This document shows, piece by piece, positions 1-8,873 of a DNA stretch of 63,308 nt (positions within the stretch are counted from its first letter, which is position 1; each line of letters starts with the position of its first letter). The stretch comes from Streptomyces himastatinicus ATCC 53653. Its GTDB lineage: Bacteria > Actinomycetota > Actinomycetes > Streptomycetales > Streptomycetaceae. Location of the stretch: assembly GCF_000158915.1 (NCBI RefSeq), contig NZ_GG657754.1:9173814-9237121 (forward strand). The letters are read 5' to 3'. The notes beneath the pieces are model-generated. The model did not search any database, was not told where the DNA came from, and saw only the letters and a list, made by a program, of their open reading frames with translations. The translations under genes were made by a program, and so were the position numbers.

Positions 1-211
1 CGGGACGAGCAGCCGCCACCGGGGCGCCCGCGTGGCCGCCGCCCGGGGCCACGGCCTCCTCCACCCTCGCCATGTCGGGTCCGGCGCCGAACAGCGTGCT
101 CATCGCGGTGTGCCGGTCCCTGGCCTCGCGTGGCGTCAGCTCGTGCAGGGGCGGGGCCCCGCTCGCGGCCGCGCGGGCGAGGAATTCCGACGTCGCTGGG
201 TCGAGTGTCAT
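1..211 (-). CDS. Alpha/beta-hydrolase (HSL-type esterase), N-terminal fragment
   Basis: Only the first 70 codons are visible; the gene runs off the left edge. The ATG at 211 opens with MTLDPATSEFLARAAASG, followed by PPLHELTPREAR and GAGPDMARVEE. This is the N-terminal cap pattern of hormone-sensitive-lipase-type carboxylesterases. The HGGG oxyanion loop and the Ser-Asp-His triad would lie outside the window, so activity cannot be judged. The start lies 12 bases beyond the stop of the ferredoxin reductase gene, so it is probably co-transcribed with the catabolic operon. By context it may hydrolyse an ester or lactone, for example a product of the Baeyer-Villiger enzyme encoded at 29.9 kb; that link is inference. 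Confidence 0.6.
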   Translation of the reverse strand, partial: MTLDPATSEFLARAAASGAPPLHELTPREARDRHTAMSTLFGAGPDMARVEEAVAPGGGHAGAPVAAARP

Positions 212-223
212 CGTCGGCTCCGC

Positions 224-1441
224 TCATCCGCCCGCGGGCGCGGCGCGCCGCTCTTCGGCGAGGGCCAGTGCCTGGTGCCAGCCGCCGCCCGTGCGCAACA
301 GCTTCTGATACGGGGCGAGTTCGCGCGCCCCGCCGAACCCGACGACCGCCCGCAGCGTGCCCCCGCTGCCCGCGATCGCCGTGAAGTCGCCCTCGTCCGG
401 ATCTCCCGCGACGGTCCGGACCTCGTCCTCCGCGCCGACCCGTCCATGGATCCGCAGCCGGCCGCCGAGCTGATCCGACCACACGTACGGCACCGCGTCG
501 CAGACCAGGGGCGTCCCGGTGAGGTTGGCGGCGACGACGGACGCCTGGTCGGCGGCGTTCGTCCAGTGCTCGACGCGGAGGTCCGTACCGTAACGGGGGT
601 GGTGCCAGCGGGCGATGTCCCCGGCCGCGTACACGTCCGCCACTCCCAGCGCGCCCAGGTGCTGATCGCATACGACGCCGTCCCGCAGGACCAGCCCGGA
701 CCCTTCGAGCCAGCGGGTGGCGGGCCGGGAACCGACGCCCAGCACCACCAGATCCGCCGGGACGAGCCCGCCGTCCCCGAGCCGTACGCCCCGGAGCGCG
801 CCCCGGCCGTCGTCCTCGATGCCCGCCACCGTGGCCCCGAGGCGCACCGCGATGCCGTGCCGGACGTGGCGCCCGGTGAGGGCCGTGCCGAGCACCGGCC
901 CGAGACCCCGCACCATCAGCGCGGGCTGCGGTTCCACGATGGTGACCGCGCAGCCCAGGGACCGGGCGGTGGACGCCACTTCGGCGCCGATGAACCCACC
1001 GCCGACGACCACCAGCCGGGCCCCCGCCCGGCAGCCCGCCCGGATGGCCGCCGCGTCCTCGGCGGTACGCAGCATGTGCACACCGGGGCACGGCCGCAGC
1101 CCGGGGAGGGTGCGGGGAGCGGAGCCGGTCGCGATCACCAGGGCGTCGTACGGCAGTGGCGGCGCGCCGCGCAGCGCGACGGTGCGGCCCGACGGGTCCA
1201 GGCCGGTCGCCGTCGTACCGAGGAGCGGTTCGACGCCGAGCGCGGCGAGTTCCGCCGCCGACAGCAGCGGCGGGGCCTCGGCGCCGGGGTCGGCGAGATA
1301 GCTCTTGGACAGCGGCGGCCGGTCGCACGCGACCGTGGGCTCGGCCCCGACGAGGGTGATCCTGGCCTTGCTGCCCCTGCGGCGCAGCAGCTGTACGGTG
1401 CGGACGCCCGCGAGGGAGGCGCCGACCACGACGATGTGCAT
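224..1441 (-). CDS. FAD/NAD(P)-dependent ferredoxin reductase
   Basis: A 405-residue pyridine-nucleotide-disulfide-type oxidoreductase of the kind that passes electrons from NAD(P)H to a small ferredoxin serving a P450 or dioxygenase. The FAD-binding dinucleotide fold is at the N-terminus (GASLAG, residues 7-12), the NAD(P)-binding glycine motif GGGFIGAE is at about 147-154, and the second FAD contact VYAAGDIAR is at about 282-290. There is no CxxxxC redox disulfide, which fits the ferredoxin/rubredoxin reductase branch. The ATG is preceded by AAGGAGG at a good distance. It lies 12 bp downstream of a crotonase in the same operon. The only P450-ferredoxin pair in the window is at 26.9-28.3 kb, so this is its likely partner, by inference. 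Confidence 0.88.
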   Translation of the reverse strand: MHIVVVGASLAGVRTVQLLRRRGSKARITLVGAEPTVACDRPPLSKSYLADPGAEAPPLLSAAELAALGVEPLLGTTATGLDPSGRTVALRGAPPLPYDALVIATGSAPRTLPGLRPCPGVHMLRTAEDAAAIRAGCRAGARLVVVGGGFIGAEVASTARSLGCAVTIVEPQPALMVRGLGPVLGTALTGRHVRHGIAVRLGATVAGIEDDGRGALRGVRLGDGGLVPADLVVLGVGSRPATRWLEGSGLVLRDGVVCDQHLGALGVADVYAAGDIARWHHPRYGTDLRVEHWTNAADQASVVAANLTGTPLVCDAVPYVWSDQLGGRLRIHGRVGAEDEVRTVAGDPDEGDFTAIAGSGGTLRAVVGFGGARELAPYQKLLRTGGGWHQALALAEERRAAPAGG

Positions 1442-1453
1442 GGCGCGCCTCCT

Positions 1454-2242
1454 TCAGGCGTCGGGTCCGGGGAAGCGGGGGCGGCGCTTGTCGAGGAACG
1501 CCTGTGCGCCCTCGGCCATGTCGGGGCTGCCGATCGACTGCACGAGCATGCCGAGGCCGCTGCTGAAGGAGTCGCGGGCCGCGTTCCACCACACATTGGA
1601 GCTGATCTTGGTGATTTCCAGGTAGCGCGGGCTGAGTTGCGCGAGTTCGGCGATCCACGACTCGACGGTCGGCTCCAGCTCGGCGTCGGGCACGACGGCG
1701 TTGACGAGGCCGAGTTCCAGCGCCTGCGCGGCGGAGTAGCGGCGGCAGAGCATCGCCATCTCCTTGGCGCGCTTCTCGCCGATCTGCACCCCCATCACAT
1801 TGGTGGCGCCGGTGACGGGGGAGCTGCCGACCCGGGGACCGGTCTGCCCGAAGGTCGCCGACTCGGCGGCGATGGCGAGGTCGCAGGCGACGACGAGTTC
1901 ATTGCCGCCCCCGGCCGCCGCGCCGCCCACGGCGGCGATGACCGGGCGCGGACAGTTGCGGACGGCATCGAACAGCCGCAGGGAGGCCCGGTAGAGGCCG
2001 CGCATCGCGGTCACATCGGGCCTGCTGAGGCCGGTGAGGGCGCCCCCGGCGCAGAAGCTGCCCGGCACGCCGGTGATGACGACCGCGCGGGAGCGGCTGG
2101 CCCCGTCGAGCGCGGCCGCCACCGCCTCGGCCATGGCCGGGTCGTAGGCGTTGCGCCGGTCGGGACGGTTGAGGGTGATCCACGTGGCGTCGCCACGCCG
2201 CTCGACGAGGACGTCGCCGCTGTTCCCGGGCCGCCCGGTCAC
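1454..2242 (-). CDS. Enoyl-CoA hydratase/isomerase family, MenB/BadI-like
   Basis: A 262-residue crotonase. The oxyanion-hole regions are visible as SFCAGGALTG (about 62-71) and GGAAAGGGNELVVACD. The segment around 150-175 (IGEKRAKEMAMLCRRYSA, then ALELGLVNAVVP) is closer to 1,4-dihydroxy-2-naphthoyl-CoA synthase (MenB) and 2-ketocyclohexanecarboxyl-CoA hydrolase (BadI) than to plain fatty-acid enoyl-CoA hydratase. The family performs Dieckmann or retro-Dieckmann ring closure or cleavage on CoA esters, so a ring-opening hydrolase role is plausible here. No menaquinone genes are nearby. The GTG start at 2242 overlaps the stop of the preceding amidohydrolase frame, indicating translational coupling. 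Confidence 0.82.
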   Translation of the reverse strand: MTGRPGNSGDVLVERRGDATWITLNRPDRRNAYDPAMAEAVAAALDGASRSRAVVITGVPGSFCAGGALTGLSRPDVTAMRGLYRASLRLFDAVRNCPRPVIAAVGGAAAGGGNELVVACDLAIAAESATFGQTGPRVGSSPVTGATNVMGVQIGEKRAKEMAMLCRRYSAAQALELGLVNAVVPDAELEPTVESWIAELAQLSPRYLEITKISSNVWWNAARDSFSSGLGMLVQSIGSPDMAEGAQAFLDKRRPRFPGPDA

Positions 2243-3968
2243 GGCCGACCTGCCCGGTCGTGGCGGCCCGGAGGCGCGCCCGCCCCCGTCTCGGGCCCGC
2301 CGGAAGGCCGATCGGCCCAGCCCGGACCGTCGAACGGTGCGCCCGGTTTGCCCGGTGTACTGGGCTCGCCCGGTCCGCCCGTGCGACCGGCGCCACGCGT
2401 GCCGCCCGGCCCGTCCGTGCCGTGCGTGCCGCCGTTCGGCGGGAGTTCGCCGGAGGGATGCCGTACGGCGGCCGTATTCGTGCCGTCGGGCTTGCCGGTG
2501 CCACCCGTGCCGTGCGTGCCGCCCGGCCCACTTGGCCCGTCCGGCACGCCGGTGCCGCCCGGCCAGCCGGGGCCACCGGGCCCGCCCGGCCCATCCGGCC
2601 TGTCCGTGCCTGCCGGTCCGCCCGGCCCGTCCGTGCCGTCCCTTTCGCCGTTCGGCGGGAGTTCGTCGGAGGGATGCCGTTCGGCGGTCGTATCCGTGTC
2701 GTCGGGCTTGCCGGTGCCACCCGTGCCGTGCGTGCCGCCCGGCCCACTTGGCCCGTCCGGCACGCCGGTGCCGCCCGGCCAGCCGGGGTCACCGGGCCCG
2801 CCCGGCCCGCCCGGCCCTTCCGGCCTGTCCGTGCCTGCCGGTCCGCCCGGCCCATCCGTGCCGCCTCTTCCGCCGTCCGGCGGGAGTTCGTCGGAGGGAT
2901 GCCGTTCGGCGGCCGTATTCGTGCCATCCGGCCTGCCGGTGTCACCCGCGCCGTGCGTGCCGCCTGGCCCGTCCGGCACGCCGGTGCCACCCGGCCAGCC
3001 GGGGCCACCGGGTCCGCCCGGCCCACCCGCGCTGTCCGTGCTGCCCCTGCCGGGGCTGGGTTCGCCGGAGGGTGGTCGCATGGTGGCGGTGTCCGTGCCG
3101 TCCGGCCCGGTCAATCCGCCCGCGCCTTGCGCGGCGGCCCTCCCGTCGGTCGGGCGGGGCTCGACGGTTGGTGGCCGGGCCGCGGGGAGGCCCAGGAGGC
3201 GGGCGGCGTTGTTGCCGAGGATGCCCGCCGTGGCCTCGTCGGACAGGCCGAAGGGCCCGGATCGCCGCGATCTCCGCCGCCGGGTCGGCCATCGTCCAGT
3301 CGGAGCCCGAAAGACCACGCGGTCCGCGCCGTGTCTGCCGATGATCGCGCGTACCGCTCGGGCGCGAGCCGGGCCATGGTGGGCGGCCATGAGGTCTCCA
3401 GGAAGACGTTCTCGCCGAGCAACTGTTCCTCCGCTTCCTCCAGCCGGTGGTAGCCGCCGAAGTGGCAGGCGATCAGCCGCAGATCGGGGAAGCGCCGCAC
3501 GATGGCGCGGACCATCGCGGGGGTGGCCCGCTCGTTGCTGAGCCGGTCGCCGCCCGCGCCGACGTGGGCGATGACGGCGATCCGCGAGCCGAACGCCTCC
3601 AGCAGGTCCCACACCCTCGGGTCGTCGTAGGCGAACCCCTGGAAGAGGGAGTGGAGTTTGACGCCCGTGATGCCGTGGCGGCGCAGGCTCGCGAGGTTGT
3701 CCTCCAGCGGCAGGTCCGGGTGGACGGTGCCGAAGGGCAGCAGGTCCGGGCCGCGCCGGGCGGCGACGAAGCGGTTGACCGCGTCGACGTGCCGGGCGGT
3801 GTCGGCGATGCCGAGCAGTACGCCCTTGTCGACGCCGGAGCGGGCCAGCACCCGGTGCAGGGAGGAGATCTTGCCGTCGCCGTGCCGTTCCAGCTGGGGC
3901 ACCCGGCCGCCGAGGGCCCGTTCGGCGAGGGCGTCGGGCCAGGCGTGGCAGTGCACATCGATGATCAC
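2239..3968 (-). pseudogene. Amidohydrolase-2 (TIM-barrel) with collagen-like C-terminal tail, frame broken
   Basis: The GTG at 3968 starts an intact N-terminal half: metal motif DVHCHAWP (residues 4-11), then GVKLHSLFQGF, IAVIAHVGAGGD and LIACHFGGYHRLEE, as in amidohydrolase-2/decarboxylase TIM barrels. Near 3355 the frame is lost. RAIIGRHGADRVVF is read in a second frame, GSDWTMADPAAEIAAIRAL in a third, and GLSDEATAGILGNNAARLLGL (the usual family C-terminus) in another. About three to four short indels between 3250 and 3356 (for example extra T in TTT, extra G in GGG) would restore one frame. That last frame continues into a Gly-X-Y-like repeat tail of about 320 residues. It ends with a TGA at 2239 overlapping the next gene's start, which supports the tail as genuine. 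It is either an assembly error or real decay. Confidence 0.7.
2438..3080 (-). repeat. Three to four long repeats encoding a collagen-like Gly-rich tail
   Basis: A landmark GGCGGGAGTTCG recurs at about 2438, 2654 and 2879, giving periods of 216 and 225 bp (72 and 75 codons). A degenerate fourth copy starts near 3060. On the minus strand each unit encodes triplets of the type GGP GGP GWP GGT GVP followed by an acidic/Thr-rich segment and a HPSDELPP-like spacer. The period is a multiple of three, so the reading frame is kept. The block sits at the 3' end of the amidohydrolase frame. The plus strand is also open here and reads Gly-Pro-Pro-like triplets, a consequence of the GGC/GCC composition. 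Confidence 0.8.
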
Positions 3969-3984
3969 TTCGGACCCGCTCCCT

Positions 3985-4740
3985 TCACGGCTGGCCGCCG
4001 TCGACGGTGATGACCGAGCCGGTGGTGTACGAGGACAGTTCGCCGGAGGCCAGATACAGCGCCGTGCCGACGATTTCGGCGGGCCGCCCGCCCCGGCGCA
4101 GCGCGAAGCCCGCCGCGCGGGCGGCGAAGGCGTCCATGTCCCAGGCGGCGGTCACGTCGGTGTGGAAGGTTCCGGCCATGATGGCGTTGACGCGTACGGT
4201 GGGGCCGAAGGCATGGGCGAGGCCCGCGGTGAGGGCGTTGAGCCCGGCCTTGGCGGCGGCGTACGGCAGGACGTCGGCCCGGGGGCGTACGGCGGCGGTG
4301 CTGCTGATGTTGATGATGCTGCCGCCGCGATCGGCGGCCATCCGGGTGCCCGCGAGCGCGGCCAGCCGGAACGGTCCCTTCAGGTTGACCCCGATCACCT
4401 TGTCGAAGAGGACCTCGCCGACGTCCGCGACCGTGTCGTAACGCGGCGACATCCCCGCGTTGTTGACGAGGACGTCGAGCCGCCCGAACTCGGCGTACGC
4501 GGCGTCGACCAGGCCGTCGAGCCCGTCCCACCGCCCGACGTGGCAGGCGTACGGCAGGGCGCGCCGCCCGGTGGCCCGGCGCACCTCGGCGGCGACCTCG
4601 GCGCAGCGCTCCAGGGTGCGGCTGGCGATCACGACGTGGGCCCCGGAGGCGGCCAGGCCGAGCACGATCTCCCGGCCGAGTCCGCGGCTGCCGCCGGTCA
4701 CCAGCGCCACCCGGTCCGACAGATCGACGGCGGTGGTCAT
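3985..4740 (-). CDS. SDR-family oxidoreductase
   Basis: A 251-residue classical short-chain dehydrogenase/reductase. It has the cofactor motif TGGSRGLG near residue 14, NNAG at about 90, the catalytic Ser in INISSTA, and the active-site pair in LPYAAAKAG (Tyr and Lys four residues apart). The C-terminus ends with the usual SYTTGSVITVDGG. A basic Arg/Glu pattern after strand 2 (SRTLERC) suggests NADP(H), with low certainty. The ATG overlaps the TGA of the upstream CoA-transferase by four bases and the stop is 16 bp before the amidohydrolase start, so it is an internal operon gene. By context it oxidises a hydroxyacyl-CoA or cyclic alcohol; the substrate is not deducible. Confidence 0.88.
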   Translation of the reverse strand: MTTAVDLSDRVALVTGGSRGLGREIVLGLAASGAHVVIASRTLERCAEVAAEVRRATGRRALPYACHVGRWDGLDGLVDAAYAEFGRLDVLVNNAGMSPRYDTVADVGEVLFDKVIGVNLKGPFRLAALAGTRMAADRGGSIINISSTAAVRPRADVLPYAAAKAGLNALTAGLAHAFGPTVRVNAIMAGTFHTDVTAAWDMDAFAARAAGFALRRGGRPAEIVGTALYLASGELSSYTTGSVITVDGGQP

Positions 4741-5942
4741 GGCACACGGGTCCGGTCCGGGGCCACGGCCGAGGACGCGGCGAGTTCGGCCAGCTCCTCG
4801 CGGGTGAGGCCGAGCAGTTCGGTGAGCGCGGGCCCGGTGTGCTCGCCGATGGCGGGCACCCCCTCGTACAGCGGGCCCGGGTAGCTGTCCAGGTGGACGA
4901 CGGGGCCGGGCACCAGCACCGGCCCGAGGGCGGTCCCGGCCAGTTCGACCAGGGTGCGGGTGCGGAAGTGCGGGTCCTCGACGATGTCCCGGGCGTCGTT
5001 GACGGGCGCGGCGACCACCTCGTGGGCCTCCAGATCGGCGAGCACCTCGGCGCGCGGCCGCTGCCGCACCCAGGCGCCGACCAGCCGCTGGAGTTCCTCG
5101 TTGTGCTCCATCCGCGCCGGGTTGGTGGCGAACCGGGGGTCGTCGCCGAACTCGGGGTGTCCCATGGCGGTGAACAGGCGCAGCGCGATGGTCTGCGAGG
5201 ACGCGGCGATGGACATCCAGTGGCCGTCCCCCGCCTGGTAGATGCCGCGCGGGGAGGCGGAGCCGGAGCCGTTCCCCACCCGTTGCTGGATCTCGCCGCT
5301 GCTGGTGTAGCGCAGGATGCTGTCGCCGAGGATGAACATCAGCGGTTCGTAGAGGGCGACGTCCACGGCGTCGCCCCGGCCGGTGCGGGACCGGGCCAGC
5401 AGCGCGGTGACCGTGCCGAAGGCGCCCATTAGGCCTGCGATTGAGTCCGTCCAAAGCCATAACTGCGGGGGAGGTGGGCGGGTTGCCTGGCCCACCCCGA
5501 TGCGTGAACGCCTTTCCCGCTCCGGTACGGACCGGGTCTGGCCGAAGCCGGAGACGCGGGTGAGCACCAGGCCGGGGTTGTCGGCGGCCAGCACGTCGTA
5601 GCCGAGCCCCCACTCCTCCAGCCTGCCGGGCCGGAAGGACTCCAGCACCACGTCCACCCGCGCGGCGAGGCGGCGCACCAGGTCGCGGCCCGCGGGCCTG
5701 CGCAGGTCGATGCCGATGGACTCCTTGCCCGCGTTGAGCCGGGCGAAGCCGAGCGCGAGGCCGTTGTGCTGCGGTGTCCAGTGCCGGGCGAAGTCCCCGG
5801 TGCCCGGGTCCTCGACCTTGATGACGCGGGCGCCGAAGTCGCGCAGCATGCGTCCCGCGGTGGGGGCCGCGTACATCGTGCCCAGTTCGAGCACGGTGAC
5901 CCCGGCGAGCGGCCCAGGACAGCTGCCCCGTTCGCGGCTCAT
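4737..5942 (-). CDS. CaiB/BaiF-type (class III) CoA-transferase
   Basis: About 401 residues, the normal length for formyl-CoA-transferase-like enzymes that move CoA between carboxylic acids. The N-terminus reads GVTVLELGTMYAAPTAGRML, then RVIKVEDPGTGD and LNAGKESIGIDLR. The catalytic Asp is probably the one in TDSIAGL, 22 residues before TGRGD, as in formyl-CoA transferase. Residues about 130-155 (bases 5440-5530) are not family-like and are AT-richer. Another frame there gives a more natural GQTGPYR start, so a pair of compensating indels is likely although the overall frame stays open. Its start overlaps the synthetase stop, and its stop overlaps the SDR start. Confidence 0.82.
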   Translation of the reverse strand: MSRERGSCPGPLAGVTVLELGTMYAAPTAGRMLRDFGARVIKVEDPGTGDFARHWTPQHNGLALGFARLNAGKESIGIDLRRPAGRDLVRRLAARVDVVLESFRPGRLEEWGLGYDVLAADNPGLVLTRVSGFGQTRSVPERERRSRIGVGQATRPPPPQLWLWTDSIAGLMGAFGTVTALLARSRTGRGDAVDVALYEPLMFILGDSILRYTSSGEIQQRVGNGSGSASPRGIYQAGDGHWMSIAASSQTIALRLFTAMGHPEFGDDPRFATNPARMEHNEELQRLVGAWVRQRPRAEVLADLEAHEVVAAPVNDARDIVEDPHFRTRTLVELAGTALGPVLVPGPVVHLDSYPGPLYEGVPAIGEHTGPALTELLGLTREELAELAASSAVAPDRTRVP

Positions 5943-7621
5943 GCGATGCGCTCCGCGGTCAGGGACGCGGCACCGTGCGGGGCGAGGCGGTCGTGGGTGC
6001 CGGGGGTGACGCCCTCGGTGCGCAGCAGCGCCTTGCGCACCCGCTCCGACGGGGTCTTGGGAAGCCGGTCGACGACGCGGACGAAGCGGGGTACGGCGAA
6101 CGCGGGGACGCGTCCCGCGCACCACTCCCACAGCTCGGCGGGGTCGAAGTCGCGCGCGGCGACGACGACGGCCATCACCTCGTCCTCGCCCGCCTCGACG
6201 CCGGCGGCGACGCCGATCACGGCGCACTCCAGGACGGCGTCCCAGCCGAGCAGGGCCTGCTCGATCTCGTACGAGCTGATGTTCTCGCCCCGGCGGCGCA
6301 GCGCGTCCTTGTAGCGGTCCACGAAGTAGTACCAGCCGTCCGCGTCCTTGCGCAGGGCGTCGCCGGTGTGGAACCAGAGGTTCCGCCAGGCGTCGACGGT
6401 GCGCTCGGGCATCCCGTAGTAGCCCATGCTGCACGTCCACGGGTGCTTCGGGCGGACGACCAGCTCGCCGATCTCGCCGACCGGCACCTCCACGTCGGTG
6501 TCGGGGTCGACCAGCCGGATGTCGAACCAGTCGGCGGCCTGGAGCCCGGCGGCACCCGCCGGGCGCTCCTCGCCGTAGGGGCTGAGGATCGGCGCGCTGG
6601 TCTCGGTGAGCCCGAAGACCTCGACGAACGCGTCGATGCCGTAGCGCTCGCGGAACCCCGCCAGGATGGAGCCCGCGGTCGGCGCGGCGAACACCGAGCG
6701 CAGCCGGTTGTCGGCATCGTCGGGCCGGGGCTCCTGCTTCCAGATGAAGTCCATCATCACGCCGATGAGGTTGGTGACCGTGACGCCGGAGGCGCGCAGC
6801 TGGTCGACCCACCGGCTGGCGCTGAAGCGCGGCCGCACCACCAGCCGCGCCCCGGCGATGAGCGTCAGATACGCGGCCATGAACTGGGCGTTGCCGTGGA
6901 AGAGCGGGGTGCAGGCTGAAAGTACACGTCGTGGCGGTCAGCCGCTCGAGGCTGTCCACCTCCTCGCCGAAGACAGTGCATCTGGGCGTGCGGCATCGCC
7001 ACGCCCTTGGAGGGGCCCCGTGGTGCCCGAAGTGAAGAAGATGGAGGCAAACGATGAGGGAGCGGGGGCGGGCGTCGGCGGGCGCGCCCCCGGCCGGGCG
7101 CCGCGCGCCAGCTCCTCCCAGGGCTCCGCCCGCCACCCGGCGTCGCGCAGCGCGCGCAGGGCGCCGTCGCGGGATCCGGTGTCGACGACCCAGAAGCATT
7201 CGATGACGCGGGCGTCGTCGGCGACGGCGAGGAACCGGTCGGCGAGTACGTCGTCCACCACCGCCCAGCGCGGGCCCGCGGTCACCAGCTGGTGGCCGAG
7301 GAACACGCCCTCGTAGGCGGTGTTGACGGGCACCTCGACATAGCCGCCGAGCGACACTCCGAGCCAGGTGCGCACGAACTGCGAGGAGTTGGCCGCCATG
7401 ACGAGCACCCGGTCGCCGGGGGAGGCCCCGGCCAGGGCCAGCGCGTCGGCGACGGATTCGGCCTGCTCCAGGCTCTGCGCGTAGCTGAAGGTGCGGTGCT
7501 CCTCCGGTACGTCGAGGAAGACCGCGTCGGGGCGGACGTGTGCCTGGTGGCGCAGCACGGTCGCCAGGGTCCAGTCGCGCTGGTCCGGGAAGACCGGCAC
7601 CAGGTCCGTGTAGGTCCTCAT
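5939..7621 (-). pseudogene. AMP-dependent acyl-CoA synthetase, frame broken in the middle
   Basis: The ATG at 7621, preceded by AAGGGG, starts an intact N-terminal half of about 190 residues ending in the P-loop-like IFFTSGTTGP. The C-terminal half is intact from about 6880 to 5939 and contains VFGLTETSAP, the adenylate-binding WFHTGDALRKDADGWYYFVDR, the hinge RRGENISSYEIEQ and the catalytic Lys in TPSERVRKALLR. Between 6890 and 7025 the conserved text (SKGVAMPHAQMHC, FGEEVDSLERLTAT, DVYF, TPLFHGNAQF) is spread over all three frames, requiring four or more single-base indels. Repaired length would be about 560 residues. It would activate the carboxylic acid substrate or an intermediate of the island. 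Homopolymer indels suggest assembly error. Confidence 0.75.
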
Positions 7622-7668
7622 CTCACCCCTTGTCCGCGCGGTGGCGATGACTCGAACAGAATTGATAT

Positions 7669-7684
7669 AACCATAGTCATGGTT
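7669..7684. promoter_or_regulatory. Putative operator, dyad AACCAT-N4-ATGGTT
   Basis: Perfect 6-bp inverted repeat AACCATAGTCATGGTT, 48 bp upstream of the acyl-CoA synthetase start, in a small AT-rich pocket (ATTGATATAACC) of otherwise GC-rich DNA. A near-identical copy (15 of 16 bases) lies upstream of the aldehyde dehydrogenase at 19393-19408, and variants lie before other catabolic genes. It probably binds a dimeric repressor controlling the synthetase-to-esterase operon. Confidence 0.65.
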
Positions 7685-7697
7685 TTGGGGCCAGGGT

Positions 7698-8834
7698 TCA
7701 GCCGTGGCCTTGCGTGAGCGTCTTGGCGAGCTGGCCGGTCAGCACCTCGTTGCCGCCCTCGTAGATCCGCATCGGGCGGGCATTGCGGTAGAGCCGCTCG
7801 ATGGTGGACCCCGTGACGAGCCCGAAGCGGCCCATCATCTGCACACAGCGGTCCACCACCCGGCCCGCGGTCTCCGTCGCCGCCACCTTCGCCATCGAGG
7901 ACCAGGGCAGCGCCGCCGCCGGATCCTCGGCGGCCCTCGCGGCCGCGGTGTAGGTCAGGGCGCGCGCGGACTCGATCTCCATCCACGAGGTGCCCAGCAG
8001 ATGGGGGAGCGGCCCGAGCCGGGCGAGCGCCCGGCCGAACTGCTCGCGCGAGGTGGTGTGCCGTACGGCCTCGTCCAGCGCGGCCTGGGCGAGGCCGACG
8101 GCCGAACCCGCCACCGAGACGCGGAAGGTGGACAAGGTCTGGAGCACCAGCGGGAACGCGCCGCCCGGTGTGCCGATCCGGTGGTCCGCGGGGACCGACA
8201 CCTCGTCCAGGAACACGGTGCCGAGGATGTGCGGGGCGATGATGTCCGGGCCGCTCTCCACCCGTACGCCGGGGGCGTCGGCGGGGACGAGCACCAGGCT
8301 GTGGCCGTCGCCCTCCCGGCACAGCACGGTGTAGAAGTCGGCCGCACCGGCGTTGGTGATCCAGGACTTACGGCCGCTGACCACCAGGCCGCCGTCGGCT
8401 TCGGTCACGCGCGTGGTGACCGACCGCAGATCGGAGCCGATCTCGGGCTCGGTGAGCGCCAGCGCGGCGATCGCCTCCAGCGCGGCCACCCGGGGCAGCC
8501 AGGCGTCCCGTAGCCGCGGGTCGGCCGCGGACAGCGCGAAGCTGCCGATGCCCTGCATGGCGAACAGCGAGTCCAGATGCGCGGAAACGGCCATCAGCGC
8601 CTCGCGCACCACCGTGACGGCGAGGGGGTCCACGCGCGCGTCCTCCCCGCCGTGTGCGGCGGGGACGGTGAGCCGGACCAGGCCGCTCGCGCGCAGCGCG
8701 TCCCGCGTCGCCGGGTCGATGCCGGTCGCGGCGTCGGCGCGGTCGGCGCCGGGGCGCAGCCGCTCGGCGAGTTCCGCGGCGCGCTCGCGCAGGGCGCAGT
8801 GACGTCGGGGTAGCCGGGTCAGATCGAACGGCAT
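7698..8834 (-). CDS. Acyl-CoA dehydrogenase
   Basis: A 378-residue FAD-dependent acyl-CoA dehydrogenase introducing the alpha,beta double bond of a CoA ester. The FAD/substrate loop LALTEPEIGSDLRSVTT is at about 129-145, followed by SGRKSWITNAG. The C-terminal helix carries RMYE-type signature ARPMRIYEGGNEVLTGQ, whose Glu is the expected catalytic base position. The N-terminal domain is helical and rich in Ala/Arg as usual. The ATG at 8834 follows the upstream acyl-CoA dehydrogenase stop by 39 bp, so the two are probably one transcript, perhaps forming a heteromer as described for actinobacterial steroid-degrading pairs; that is inference. A separate operator lies just after its stop, before the synthetase. 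Confidence 0.88.
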   Translation of the reverse strand: MPFDLTRLPRRHCALRERAAELAERLRPGADRADAATGIDPATRDALRASGLVRLTVPAAHGGEDARVDPLAVTVVREALMAVSAHLDSLFAMQGIGSFALSAADPRLRDAWLPRVAALEAIAALALTEPEIGSDLRSVTTRVTEADGGLVVSGRKSWITNAGAADFYTVLCREGDGHSLVLVPADAPGVRVESGPDIIAPHILGTVFLDEVSVPADHRIGTPGGAFPLVLQTLSTFRVSVAGSAVGLAQAALDEAVRHTTSREQFGRALARLGPLPHLLGTSWMEIESARALTYTAAARAAEDPAAALPWSSMAKVAATETAGRVVDRCVQMMGRFGLVTGSTIERLYRNARPMRIYEGGNEVLTGQLAKTLTQGHG

Positions 8835-8873
8835 GGGCGGTCTCCTTCGCGTTCGTATCCCCGCAGGTGGGGG

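Noticed and set aside
2438..3080. Repeat block considered as CRISPR or satellite.
   Set aside because: Units are 216-225 bp, multiples of three, protein-coding and without spacers of regular length; no cas genes are near.
32..3541. A very long plus-strand open frame rich in Pro, Arg and Gly-Pro-Pro triplets.
   Set aside because: It is antisense to reductase, crotonase and amidohydrolase genes with clear motifs, lacks any family signature outside the repeats, and is expected from third-position GC bias.
2240..7621. Interpretation of all frame breaks as programmed frameshifting.
   Set aside because: The breaks occur in unrelated genes, in both directions and without slippery-site plus structure signals.
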